Positions 1 through 8,995 of a DNA stretch of 20,328 nt are shown one piece after another. The notes beneath the pieces are model-generated. The model saw only the letters and a program-made list of their open reading frames with translations, was not told where the DNA came from and did no database searches. The stretch covers positions 16,557 through 36,884 of the forward strand of contig NW_019773831.1 in assembly GCF_001039355.2 (NCBI RefSeq). The letters are read 5' to 3'. A program made the position numbers and the translations under genes. Each line of letters opens with the position of its first letter. The first letter of the stretch is position 1. This DNA comes from Lingula anatina (taxonomy: Eukaryota > Brachiopoda > Lingulata > Lingulida > Lingulidae).

Positions 1-310
1 GATTACCTTAGATTTTCAACAGTAAAATAACAGCCGGAGGGCACTCATGAATTTCAATTGTGAAAAAACAGTAAATAATACCTATGAAAATAATAACTGA
101 CCCCAACTGCACGACTCTCACATTTGTGGGTGTCAGTTCGTGCGTCATTTTTTAAGGATTGTCAAAATTATAACACTCAAAATAAGTGGGACAATAGAAG
201 TGGGACTGACATTTGCTTGGGGGCAACGTGGGTAATAACAGCGACGTCAAGTAAGAGACATCTCTAATTTTCATCTTCCAAAAATATTTTTTCTAGCATG
301 ACATCGATGG
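1..310. other. 5' flank of the EF-hand gene; no gene seen
   Basis: No coding region is supported here. The stretch is AT-rich and lies upstream of the first secreted EF-hand gene. I see no strong repeat or RNA gene in it. Confidence 0.5.
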
Positions 311-386
311 ATATTAAAGTGATCTTCCATCGTTCTCACCGCAACATTCGGTCTCGTCTACCCTTGTGTGCGGACGTTCCAGTTTG
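311..386 (+). promoter_or_regulatory. Probable core promoter and leader start of the EF-hand gene
   Basis: A TATA-like ATATTAAAG at 311-319 lies 50 bases before the block CCCTTGTGTGCGGA at 361. The same block recurs at 4704, where a TATA-like ATATATAC at 4653 sits about 51 bases ahead of it. That the motif pair and its spacing are shared suggests a conserved TATA box and transcription start region in this small gene family. Transcription itself is inferred, since no transcript data are available. Confidence 0.45.
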
Positions 387-444
387 TTCCTTTCCACCAC
401 ATAGCGGGTAAACCAAGCAGTTACCAGTAAAGCAATCCAGAAAG

Positions 445-1778
445 ATGGCCAGCTTCAAGCCGTTTCTTCTCCTGTTGGCATTGGGCACTTGCCTGTTCTT
501 TACGGAGGCAAAACCGAGGCTGACTCGAGAGCTTGGCTCTCTGTATGACGATATCCTTACGAGAGAATTTAAAGATCTTCTCGACGAGAAGCTGTTTGGC
601 CAACGAATGGTAAGTCATATGGTTAACAGCGTCCAAATATCAGTTCTGTTGCCGACTAAATCAATATACTTTCGTTAGTTGAATGTTGCCTTGTATACAC
701 CGTGTTTCTTAATACGTCCCTCTATGATCGGCTAAATCCTGGTGATTGAAGTCATCTGTTGTTTGATCTATTAGACATTGGACGAATTAAACGTTATTTG
801 TCCAATGTTAGACTTAGCGCATTAGTTGGTAGAGGAAAATGTTACAGTTTAGTGTCCTTGACGAGCGTCGCATCCAGTCACTAAATTATTCCGGCTGACA
901 GGTTTGGGCTTGTGGTCGGGATTTTCTACAAATCACTTAGACGATTGTTAAAAATTCACGAACTGGAAGGCATCTTATACATGTGAAAAACACTTTAAGA
1001 CTTATGATTTGATGTAAATACAGCAGTTGCTTAAAATCTAAAGTTTGAAGAGATCGGTGACAAGTGCAATGGGAAATTTTTACTATTCGAAATTCTTAAC
1101 ACCGCTAGTTACTCTGCTTTATAAAAATGCTTAATATGGTAATTTCAGTTCAGAAATGACCAGAGAATGGCAGGAAAACGAGTTATTATCTTTTTCAATG
1201 GTTCATTTCAGCCACTTTTTAAGCCCGCTGTATTATCAAATTAATTCACATTTTTATCATACCAGGCGCCATCAGATGTATGGCCTAGGAAACTACGTAG
1301 ATTCGCCCGCAACTTTGACCTTGACGGCAACGGCGTAGTGACCAAAGACGAAGTCGTTGGAAAGACAGTAGAGGAAGCAAAGAACTCTCTAGACACGGAA
1401 ACGGCTGCCGAAGTGGCCGACACTGTAGCCGAGGCATGGAAGGCCGTGTTCGGCATGCCTGAAAATGGACTGACGATCAGCTCCGATGATATTGTAAAGA
1501 CAGCCGACATGGTATGTGGCAATGAAGACAGGAAGAGGGAACTCAGAATATGGGCAAGAAACGTCTTTGAAGAGGCCGACACTAACCACAACGCCGAACT
1601 TAGTCGATCAGAGCACGGGCTCTCGTTTAGGATGCTCCATGTTCCCCCTGCTGGTCTCGCAGCATCCTTTGTCGCCGCGGATAGAAACAAAAATGGCTCA
1701 GTCGAAAAGGAGGAATTTGTGGATGCAGTTGTAGATTATTTTTGTAATAAATCGCAGGATTCCCCTTTGTTCGGGTAG
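445..1778 (+). CDS. Secreted EF-hand calcium-binding protein (two exons, complete)
   Basis: Exons are 445-609 (ending ATG then gtaagt) and 1266-1778 (after taccag, stop TAG). The intron is phase 0 and the protein is 225 aa. Residues 1-22 form a signal peptide with a Leu-rich core ending near TEA-KPR, so the product should enter the secretory pathway. Canonical 12-residue EF loops lie at 73-84 (DLDGNGVVTKDE), 160-171 (DTNHNAELSRSE) and 194-205 (DRNKNGSVEKEE). The region around 118-130 is a degenerate second hand that lacks acidic ligands. Four hands with hand 2 dead resembles the sarcoplasmic calcium-binding and calexcitin group, but those are cytosolic. A secreted calcium-binding or buffering role, possibly in calcified or extracellular matrix, is inference. 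An AATAAA follows at 1934. A paralogous exon lies on the other strand at 3900-4415. Confidence 0.88.
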
Positions 1779-1933
1779 TAGGTTTCAGTTTAAACGGATG
1801 ATATACGGAATGCTGTATAGCCTGCTTCTAGACGGTAGAAACAACTACTTTCTAGTAGTTCTCAACAGAACATTTAACGGAAATTTCAAGTAACACATCA
1901 AAATGGTCTACTTTCGTAAAAAAATCACCTTTA

Positions 1934-1939
1934 AATAAA
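1934..1939 (+). terminator. Polyadenylation signal AATAAA
   Basis: AATAAA lies about 155 bases after the stop of the first EF-hand gene, followed by a T-rich stretch near 1952-1965. Both spacing and context fit the end of that transcript. Confidence 0.55.
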
Positions 1940-1978
1940 TGTCTCAAAAATGTTTTTTATTTTGTTATATGTACCTGT

Positions 1979-3317
1979 TTAACCCGATCTTTCATATAAA
2001 AGAATTTAAGTTACTGTGTAGAAGTTGCCCTCAGTTTTCAAAACGTTAGAATATTAAGATAAACTTTAATTGTACGACCGAAGCCCATAAAATCGCCTAT
2101 CTAAACTTGACTTTTGAAATTGTGACTGTGTGTATTATAATACGTAAATACACCGAGCTCCCCTTTTATCCATTTTCTATTTACTTGTTATCTATTCTCT
2201 CATAATGTCTTTTCATAATGTTTATTAGTGGACTGCTGTCCAGTACGCAAATATTCCAGTGCTGTCTTGTATTGCGCGGTTCTAAAAAGGTTACCTTTTA
2301 AACTGTGGCCTCGAGCTATTTTACTTATTTTTTATATTTATCTAAAAATAAATCGGGTCTCCCGCCTTTATCTCCTTCGCATGTTTTAAATAAAAAATAA
2401 GTCATGGATGAAGCGGCCGCTGGCGGGCATTACTGGTTGTCGGTTGGCTACTCATCCATGCTGCCTTAGTTGAACCCCTGCAGACGTGGATTATGACAGT
2501 GCCACTTGTTGTAGATACAAAATTGGTAATTTTTGGTAAAAATGACTCCCCATGTTGTGGATGGTGTCTAGGGAGATATATGATGTAAAACAACCGCAAA
2601 TAAAACATTTAATTCAATTGGATGAATTAACGATAGAAATGTCGGTATTTTACCTGCGTTGTGCATTGTTTCTAAGTTGTTATATGATGGTAAAACCCCG
2701 TAAATAATATAATTAAATTCAAAACCCTACGAGTGAGGTCTCTCGCCTGGTATCGTGGACCAAGGAGTTACAACTGTTGTAACTCCTTGCGTGGACCAAG
2801 AGCATACTGTACGGGGACTCCCGCTTGTCCAAAGGGGCGTAGGATGGGTGGACTGGTTGTATACTCTTGTCACCTGTCATTTTAGGCCATTAATATAAAA
2901 GAAAAATGGACGGCAAATGAAATATGAGCAAAAGGTAAAAGGCCAGAGACGAAGAATGGCACTGCTGTCGGTCTGTTAATTATCATTTATGGAATATAAA
3001 TATGAGAACTGGGCTGCCCTCTATCGGGAAAGAGAAAATATTGTATGCATTAAAGAATAAAGTATTTAATTGTTATCACGGTTTTTTAATTGCAAGGTGG
3101 CAATGGCTACCCAAGAAGGCTGACAAGATGATAACCAGCACCAGTTACTCTTCAGATAAACTTTTATCAAAGGTTTTCATTGTCTTAAGAGTCTTAATTG
3201 GGATGTAAAAGTTTTACAGGGCATGAATATGACTGTGGGGATTTTCGAACGCATGAAGACGACTTCTAGAGAACATTTTGATGGGAATATCCTATGGAGT
3301 GAGTGGCCATTCAAGTC
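1979..3317. other. Intergenic spacer between tail-to-tail EF-hand copies
   Basis: No gene is supported. The region is AT-rich with many stops in all frames. It contains the perfect hairpin at 2761-2789, listed separately. Short open frames at 2402-2608 and 3002-3208 have no recognisable composition or motif. Confidence 0.5.
2754..2800. repeat. Perfect short hairpin between 11-bp direct repeats
   Basis: Two 13-base arms (CAAGGAGTTACAA and its exact complement) flank a 3-base loop at 2761-2789. The direct repeat CGTGGACCAAG occurs at 2754-2764 and 2790-2800, overlapping the left arm and abutting the right. The layout resembles a local template-switch event or a tiny foldback insertion rather than a terminator, since no gene ends here. 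Confidence 0.7.
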
Positions 3318-3825
3318 AGTTTCCACAATAGTTGCTCAGGACCTTAATTTTCTTTATTTAATTCGACTGGGGGAAAGAAATTTAATGTTACAAGATAACA
3401 AAATAAATACATTTATATCTGCTAGAGGGATTTTTTCAACGTATAGGCGATTTACTGAACAAGTTTTGTTTTGTAAGAACTGCATTAACAAGTAGTTTCT
3501 TATAACTAAGAAATACCATCGGTAAATAGAGCCCATATCCACGTAGTGAATATTAATCTTAATTAATCAGTTTCCATCACACAGTTGCTCACCTGGACCT
3601 TGATTAATTTAATTTAATTTATTTGACTGGGGGAAAAATTCAATGTTACTAGAGAACAACAAAGTAATATATCTGCTAGACAGATTTTATTACTGAGAGA
3701 TTTTTTCAACGTATAGGCTATTTACTAACATTAACAAGTAGTTACTTATTACTAGTAACTGTAGTAGTAGGCAAAACACTAACGTATATCATCGGTAAAA
3801 AAGTCCATATCCATGTTGTAAAAAC
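3318..3825. repeat. Diverged local tandem duplication, about 250-bp unit
   Basis: Blocks recur in the same order in 3318-3548 and 3580-3825: GTTGCTCA..GGACCTT, TTCGACTGGGGGAAA or TTTGACTGGGGGAAA, TATATCTGCTAGA, GATTTTTTCAACGTATAGGC, ATTAACAAGTAGTT, and ATCGGTAAA followed by CCCATATCCA or TCCATATCCA. The copies differ by substitutions and small indels. The reading frame at 3223-3495 spans copy 1 and is not preserved in copy 2, so it is probably not a gene. Confidence 0.8.
3686..3691 (-). terminator. Possible polyadenylation signal for the minus-strand EF-hand gene
   Basis: AATAAA on the minus strand, about 210 bases after the TAG of the EF-hand exon at 3900-4415. It lies inside the tandem duplication. 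Assignment rests on position only. Confidence 0.3.
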
Positions 3826-3899
3826 GAATCCGATCTCTGCCTGTTGAAATTTCTTAAGCGCAGAAGCAGGCCAAGTCCGATTTTATAATTTCATTTTAC

Positions 3900-4415
3900 C
3901 TACAGCCCGAAGAATGGAGAATCTTTAGACTTATTGCAGAAATAGTCTAAAACTGCACTGACAAATTCAACCTTTTCCACTTTGCCGTTCACGTTTGCAT
4001 CAGCTCCGGTGAAAGACGCCTTGAGGACAGTCGGGGGAACGTGGAACATGCCAAAAGTCAGCCGGTATTCTGCTGAACTAAGCTCAATGTTGTGGTCAGA
4101 GTCGGACTCTTCAAAGACGCTTCTCGCCCAAATTCTGAGTACCCTCTTCCTGTCTTCACTGCTGCATAATTTACCGGCTCTCTTTACGAGATCAGCAGAA
4201 TCGATCCTCAGTCCTTCCTCGGGAACAGCGAACACGGCTTTCCATGCCTCGGTTACAGTGTCGGCAACTTCGGCAGCCGTTCCCTTGTCAAAAGCGCTGT
4301 TTGCTTCCTGCAACGTCTCCTCGACGACTTCAGCTTTGCTCACTGTGCCGTCCCCGTTTAGGTCGAAGAGGCGGGCGAAGCGCCGTAGTTTCGTAGCATA
4401 TATAGCTGATGGCCC
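3900..4415 (-). CDS. Paralogous EF-hand calcium-binding exon (3' exon, signal-peptide exon not found)
   Basis: After a strong acceptor (T-rich tract then CATACCAG) the exon reads 171 codons to TAG. It begins GPSAIYATKLRRFARLF, matching APSDVWPRKLRRFARNF at the same point in the gene at 1266. EF loops lie at exon residues 18-29 (DLNGDGTVSKAE), 105-116 (DSDHNIELSSAE) and 139-150 (DANVNGKVEKVE). The middle hand is degenerate as in the paralog, and the tail (DYFCNKSKDSPFFGL) is almost the same. The reading frame is intact and the ligand residues are kept, so selection has probably acted on it. Its 5' exon with a signal peptide should lie at higher coordinates on this strand, but I could not find one up to about 7000. 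It may be an orphan exon or have a distant first exon. Confidence 0.8.
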   Translation of the reverse strand, partial: GPSAIYATKLRRFARLFDLNGDGTVSKAEVVEETLQEANSAFDKGTAAEVADTVTEAWKAVFAVPEEGLRIDSADLVKRAGKLCSSEDRKRVLRIWARSVFEESDSDHNIELSSAEYRLTFGMFHVPPTVLKASFTGADANVNGKVEKVEFVSAVLDYFCNKSKDSPFFGL

Positions 4416-4649
4416 CTGGTATGATGAAAAAATAGAATTTCATAAAAAGGATAGGTTTTAAAAAGTAAGAGTAGTCACAGATTATGACGTGTACTCTAAA
4501 ATACCAGACGAGCTTTGAAATTTGCCACAACGAACAAGTTGTTAAAGTCCAGTAATTTTCTTTGTCCAGTCACAGCCACATGACCATAACAGCCTGCCAA
4601 CGTCCCTGGTTTCAGATCAGATCGCCGGTTTCTGTTAGTGCGTGGGCGA

Positions 4650-4955
4650 CACATATATACTCGTACAGGGCGTAGCCCACAACATAACATTTGTTCCAGC
4701 CAACCCTTGTGTGCGGAAGTTCCATCCTGCTCCCGTCTCCCAGTTGACAAGCACATACTAGTAAACCTATCCAGTACCAGGGGCGGAGCTAGAAATATTT
4801 TCTGACAGTCTTCCAAATTATCTTTGTTGATCCATCCTCCATTTTGACCGTCTTCCGACAGAAAAAAATTAGATACCCGTCAATGTAAACTTATTCGCTG
4901 TTTCTTTTACAGTTGGCGTTTTGCACTTGCCTTTTAGCGGACGCAAAACCCCGAA
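4650..4955 (+). pseudogene. Broken 5' end of a third EF-hand gene copy
   Basis: The shared leader block CCCTTGTGTGCGGA at 4704 and a later match (AGTAAACC then CCAGTACC, about 4760-4777) correspond to 361-433 of the intact gene. Similarity stops just before the expected ATG, where AGGGGCGGAGCTAGAAAT begins. After about 135 unrelated bases it resumes at 4912 as LAFCTCLLADAKPRKP then TAG, matching LALGTCLFFTEAKPRL of the intact signal peptide. The start codon and first residues are gone and a stop follows, so it cannot make the protein as it stands. Its orientation is opposite to the EF-hand exon at 3900-4415, so it is not simply that gene's missing first exon. Confidence 0.65.
4778..4911. mobile_element. 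Possible small insertion inside the broken signal-peptide exon
   Basis: This segment separates two parts that are contiguous in the intact paralog. Its left edge, CCAGGGGCGGAGCTAG, resembles ends of hAT-type elements by my recollection. No matching inverted end or target duplication is visible, and the right edge (CTTTTACAG) looks like a splice acceptor. It could equally be an indel or an intron. Confidence 0.3.
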
Positions 4956-5165
4956 AACCATAGTTTTATTGTTATAACTTTGAAATTAATCGACCCGATT
5001 AGCTGTGCCGCAGATAAAAAAATTATTAATTAAATTGCAACTATCAGCCATGTAATCAGCCTTGAGATTTCTCAACAGGGTGAGTTGAGCCCTAAATGAC
5101 CATCTATCTAGCTAGAGACATGTCTGTGAATATCTGTAAGAAATCTATCACTCGCCCTGGTAAAG
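4956..5165. other. Intergenic, nothing recognised
   Basis: AT-rich sequence with no coding frame, repeat or RNA gene that I can support. Confidence 0.4.
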
Positions 5166-5169
5166 GGTA

Positions 5170-5216
5170 GGCCGCCCGCGTGGCAGGCGAGCATTCTACC
5201 ACTGAACCACCGATGC
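5170..5216 (-). pseudogene. tRNA-Gly(GCC)-like 5' half
   Basis: On the minus strand from 5216 the sequence starts GCATCGGTGGTTCAGTGG and runs through a D arm, then an anticodon arm with stem CTCGC/GCGGG and loop CTGCCAC (anticodon GCC). This is a near-perfect match to a eukaryotic tRNA-Gly as far as the variable region. After that the T arm (expected GGTTCGA-type) and the closing CCGATGC acceptor strand are absent. It is therefore not a working tRNA gene. It may be a tRNA-derived SINE head, an inserted tRNA half or a truncated pseudogene. Confidence 0.75.
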
Positions 5217-5219
5217 TTA

Positions 5220-6840
5220 CATTTTATCGAATCGTAGCCAAAAACGGCCCGAACCGACCCCAGACCCCCCTCCTCCCGACTGCCCAATAAAACAATCCGT
5301 GATATTAGTCAAATTCTCTACAAGTTTGTGCAGATTTGTTCTGTATTTTGAATTTTTTCCAATTAGCATTTTATCAAACGTAACGCTCTATTTCTATTAT
5401 ATTTCCGTAAGGTAATCTGATGTACATAATTAAAGAATATCTCCTGCTACTGACAGAAGTGCGTGATGAGTTTAATAACAATAAATGACAGAGATGGTAG
5501 TTTTACACGTCTATTGTATATGTATGAGGGACATATAAAAGGTGTGTTTGTTAAATTCAAACTAATTGTCCTTAAAGGAATTGTTCGTTTTTGATTTCTT
5601 ATTACATCTATTATAATTCAAAAATTGAATGCGACGGACTTCACTTGAATTCGAATCGATTGCATGGACACCAAATAAAATTCATTGAAATCATGCAGAA
5701 AATGCCACAAGGCAAAGGGCGTGGTCTGAGGTAAAATCGTGACTAAAGAGGGCAGAGAATTTCCACGCTTGGACTATGTACAATATTTATTTATTTATTC
5801 ATTTCTTGAGACGTTACGCCATTTTATTTACCATATAACAACGAGCATGGTTGATTTCAGTATGAAAATGTCAAGATAAATATAACCTTAACAGTACTTT
5901 AAACAAATCACAAACGCACAATTATGGTTTCATGTAATGTAGAAATAACATAACATTCTGACGTCAGAGGATACATAGAAATATGAAAACAAGATAAAAG
6001 TGAAGGAAATTTTTAAAATCATTTTTCCATGTCGTCCATAAGCAGGTCATGTTTATCTGGAAAAGACTTGCACGAAAACTAAACAGTTCTCAGTTATGAC
6101 CATTATTGGAGACCCTTGGTTTCATGCCAACGGCTTACAAATGGCAAATCTAAAAATTTCCCGTCTTGAATTTTTTCCGGTTTAGCGTGCCATAATTTTG
6201 TCTGTGACTTTGTTGATTTTGAAAGAGAGAGAGAAATTATGTTTAACGTTAGATCGCAGTGAAGATGTGGTATTTAACTGCTAGAAAATTTCCATAACTT
6301 TCATTAGATAAAAATCTTCCTTACTGAATGACCAGTTCGAAAATAAGTTTTAGATAAGAAGATTACGCAAATTATAAAGAAATTGTGAAAAATGATCAAG
6401 AAAGTCAAACTCAAGGAAGGTTACAGTTTTTATTTTCCACACAATCCAAATGCAATAAATTACCAATTGTTTTTATTTTGGTTTTTCAACTGAAAGTGTA
6501 CTTGTACTTTTTGTGTCAATTCTGGTGCAACACAAACAAAAACCGAACGTGGTTAAAAATTTATGATTGTCGTGAAGCACCAGTTACCGCCAGCCTTATT
6601 CAAAACACAGTAGAATCTTCGTCGACAAAGAGAGAAGACACTCCTCATGTCATCTTTAAACAAAGCTGTTCGATAGTTAGCGTGGTTATAAACATAGGAA
6701 GTCCAAGATTTTGTCTTGAACGGGGGAGGGGGGGTGTAAAACAGTAGAGGGAGAACTTAATTCTACAGTGTGTAATGAACCTTTTTATACATATGGTATG
6801 AATATCCTAATTCAAATATATATTTAAATTTCGTATGCAA
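5220..6840. other. Intergenic AT-rich region, no gene supported
   Basis: A 120-codon open frame at 6385-6747 has the composition of AT-rich chance sequence and ends in a G-rich tract (6721-6737). I see no domain, no splice-compatible extension and no paralog. Nothing else in the region is supported. Confidence 0.45.
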
Positions 6841-7160
6841 GCGTAGTCCCGAAATAAGGCAATACGTGTTCGACTTGTTTAGCGCATAACGCAATTCAAA
6901 GATTCCACGGTTCTGATTTATTCGTCGACGCTCGGTAACTACATATTCCTAAAACCCGTTCCCATACCTAGATCGATCTCGCAGGCTCGGCACATCTCCG
7001 AGGGGTTACTCGCTAAATTGCTTTCAGCTCTGATATCTGCAACGCCAACTGAAGCTGTTAGGGGGTAATTAACTATCGTTTAGCAGCTTTAGTAGGAGTC
7101 ACCTATGCAGTGAGTAATCGGGATGACGTAAGGAAAAGATCAAAAACGAAAGGGAAAAAC
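6841..7160. other. Locally more GC-rich, non-repetitive block of unknown role
   Basis: Base composition is clearly more balanced than in the neighbouring kilobases, with several CpG sites and a CRE-like TGACGTAA at 7124. It does not match any snRNA or rRNA that I know, and no long reading frame crosses it. It could be a promoter or first-exon region, or unique sequence between repeats. Confidence 0.3.
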
Positions 7161-8200
7161 TAGGAAATAAATAAAAATGAGCAAAAATGACCAAACACTG
7201 ATACAATATTGTAACTGTGTCTAAAATAAATGCTTGTAAGAGAAATTACAGTGGAAATTTTACAGGAAGACTAACAACTGACATTTTTGGGGTCATTTAA
7301 ATGTACTGTAAGCAAATTTGAAAAACATAATAATAACAATTTATACAAAAAGGCTCCTCACACCAAGAAAAAAAAATGAAATAAGAAAATTGTTTAAAAG
7401 TATTTAATATTATTTGAAGTAAACTGATTGGAGCAGACACAGCACAAATCTACAGAAAAAGCATGCACAGTTATCTGTTATCATCAAAAATACTATTTAA
7501 TTATACAAATGATCTTTTAGTAAAGCATTTCATAAAAGAAACCATAATCCATTAACTTGGAGGTAATCAGAATTTTTAAATTTGTATATTTTTAATTGGA
7601 AAATGTACTTACTGATATGATTCCATTTTTTCATAACATTTATTGAAGTTTTTCTTTCTAAAAAGTTAAGTGAAAGGAAAAAGATTAAAGGAAAAAAGAG
7701 CAACAATTCAACATACATTTTTCCCCAAAGAACATCCTTTATTACAGTGAAATAATGAAGAACATACATAATACTGCATGTACAAACTCAGAAACAAGAA
7801 ATACTCTTTCACTAGTATCTAAAAATTAGTATATCTTCATTTCTAAAGAATAATGCACTACAAGAATTATAAAATCTCAAGTGCNAATGCACTAACACTA
7901 ACAGAAGTAACAAAATCTCAGGTACAGCATCACAATATCTACAGGCCTCTAGACAAACAAAGTAAAAAAAATACATCAACAGAACAATTTTAAATTTCTG
8001 CACAATTCACTTGCCGGGAATAAAGATTTAAGTCTTACTATCGTGATGGTTACTTTTTAGGTAATTTGCCAAACTCATATAGTTATCATTAGTATAAACT
8101 GACAAATGAAAATATTTGGTCTGAAAGGATGACTTTACTTTATATACGTAGATTCCGGATTACGTAAGTCAGTTGATGGCACTGACTGAAATTTTAAATG
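7161..8200. other. AT-rich stretch with no recognised gene
   Basis: There are long A and T runs and one N at 7885. The open frames on the minus strand (7530-7769, 7812-8003) are Leu, Phe and Tyr rich as expected of AT-rich chance frames. I see no motif. Confidence 0.45.
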
Positions 8201-8207
8201 GAATATG

Positions 8208-8301
8208 ATGTTACCCTTTTTCTGCATTCTTCATTGAGCTCATGGCAGCCACCTTTATTAAATAATGAAGTCCACCAGAATGGAGTTTTCTGGCAATAAA
8301 A
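8208..8301 (-). other. Candidate minus-strand exon (unassigned)
   Basis: An acceptor-like TTTTATTGCCAG is followed by an open segment and a GT at 8213 on the minus strand. One frame reads KTPFWWTSLFNKGGCHELNE, then ECRKR, a Cys and Trp bearing segment of extracellular look. Another frame (KLHSGGLHYLIKVAAMSSMK) is also open for the same distance. Two open frames of similar length make the exon call weak. Confidence 0.2.
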
Positions 8302-8443
8302 GTCATGAAGCTTATAAAAATGCTAAGAATATTGTCAAGGGATAACAAATTATACGAGATCCATACTTTCCAATAAATACTTTGTAAACAACTCAAAAAT
8401 GTAATAAATACTACTATACCACCAAAACAGCAGTTATCATAAT

Positions 8444-8536
8444 TATAATGCATGAATTAAGTTGAACTTAATCTGTGTTTTTAAATTTGCTGTGAAAGAA
8501 TTTGGTGCAGTCGTGCTTGCCAACTTCTCAATTACC
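8444..8536 (-). other. Candidate terminal exon on the minus strand
   Basis: After CATTTTTCAG the minus strand reads VIEKLASTTAPNSFTANLKT and continues about ten more codons to TAA. A 3' exon of the LDLa-bearing locus upstream on the same strand is possible. There is no domain match and no partner exon with a matching phase that I can prove. Confidence 0.2.
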
Positions 8537-8995
8537 TGAAAAATGAAAAACAAAATGTTTCAATTTCAACCTGACAGTGATTATATAAACTTTTTTAGTC
8601 AGTTATGTATGATTTCATCATTAACTTTACAAATTTTGCATTTATATTATTTTGTTAGTCAGAAAAACTTTTTTTTTTTGTGAACGGTATTACTTAATAA
8701 AGTTTGCATGCCTTTGAAGTTTAGGTATGTTTATGTTTTGTTGATATTACATACTGTTGTCTGAACTGTGAAGCAATTTAGATTAACTGTAATTAAAACT
8801 TAAATGCCTTTACATTTTTCACCTAAGTTTCCTTTTCTTTTTCACTTGAACTATCCACAAAATACAGAATACATATAGATTGATATATAAATTCATTTAT
8901 GTAATTATTTGTGTATTAATTTTTTGATATGTACAGACACAGATGTCACTACAATCATAGTGACTGTGCAACTGTTTTTGTAAAAACCTTCTTTT

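Noticed and set aside
1241-1690. 149-codon open frame on - across the first EF-hand exon
   Set aside because: Same reason: antisense shadow of the calcium-loop exon.
3982-4461. 159-codon open frame on + opposite the EF-hand exon
   Set aside because: It is the antisense shadow of a clear EF-hand exon; Ser, Ala and Leu runs reflect the opposite strand's codons.
5150-5216. Functional tRNA-Gly gene
   Set aside because: The T arm and 3' acceptor strand do not pair with the 5' strand. Only the 5' half matches.
6719-6737. G-quadruplex near 6720
   Set aside because: Only two long G runs are present within a short distance, so a four-run quadruplex is not clearly supported.
6385-6747. 120-codon open reading frame on +
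   Set aside because: Composition follows the AT bias, no motif or splice context is seen, and there is no paralog in the window.
8211-8453. 80-codon frame on - as a membrane protein
   Set aside because: Its hydrophobic stretch comes from AT-rich codons. The only part worth noting is the possible exon at 8208-8301, and even that has two open frames.
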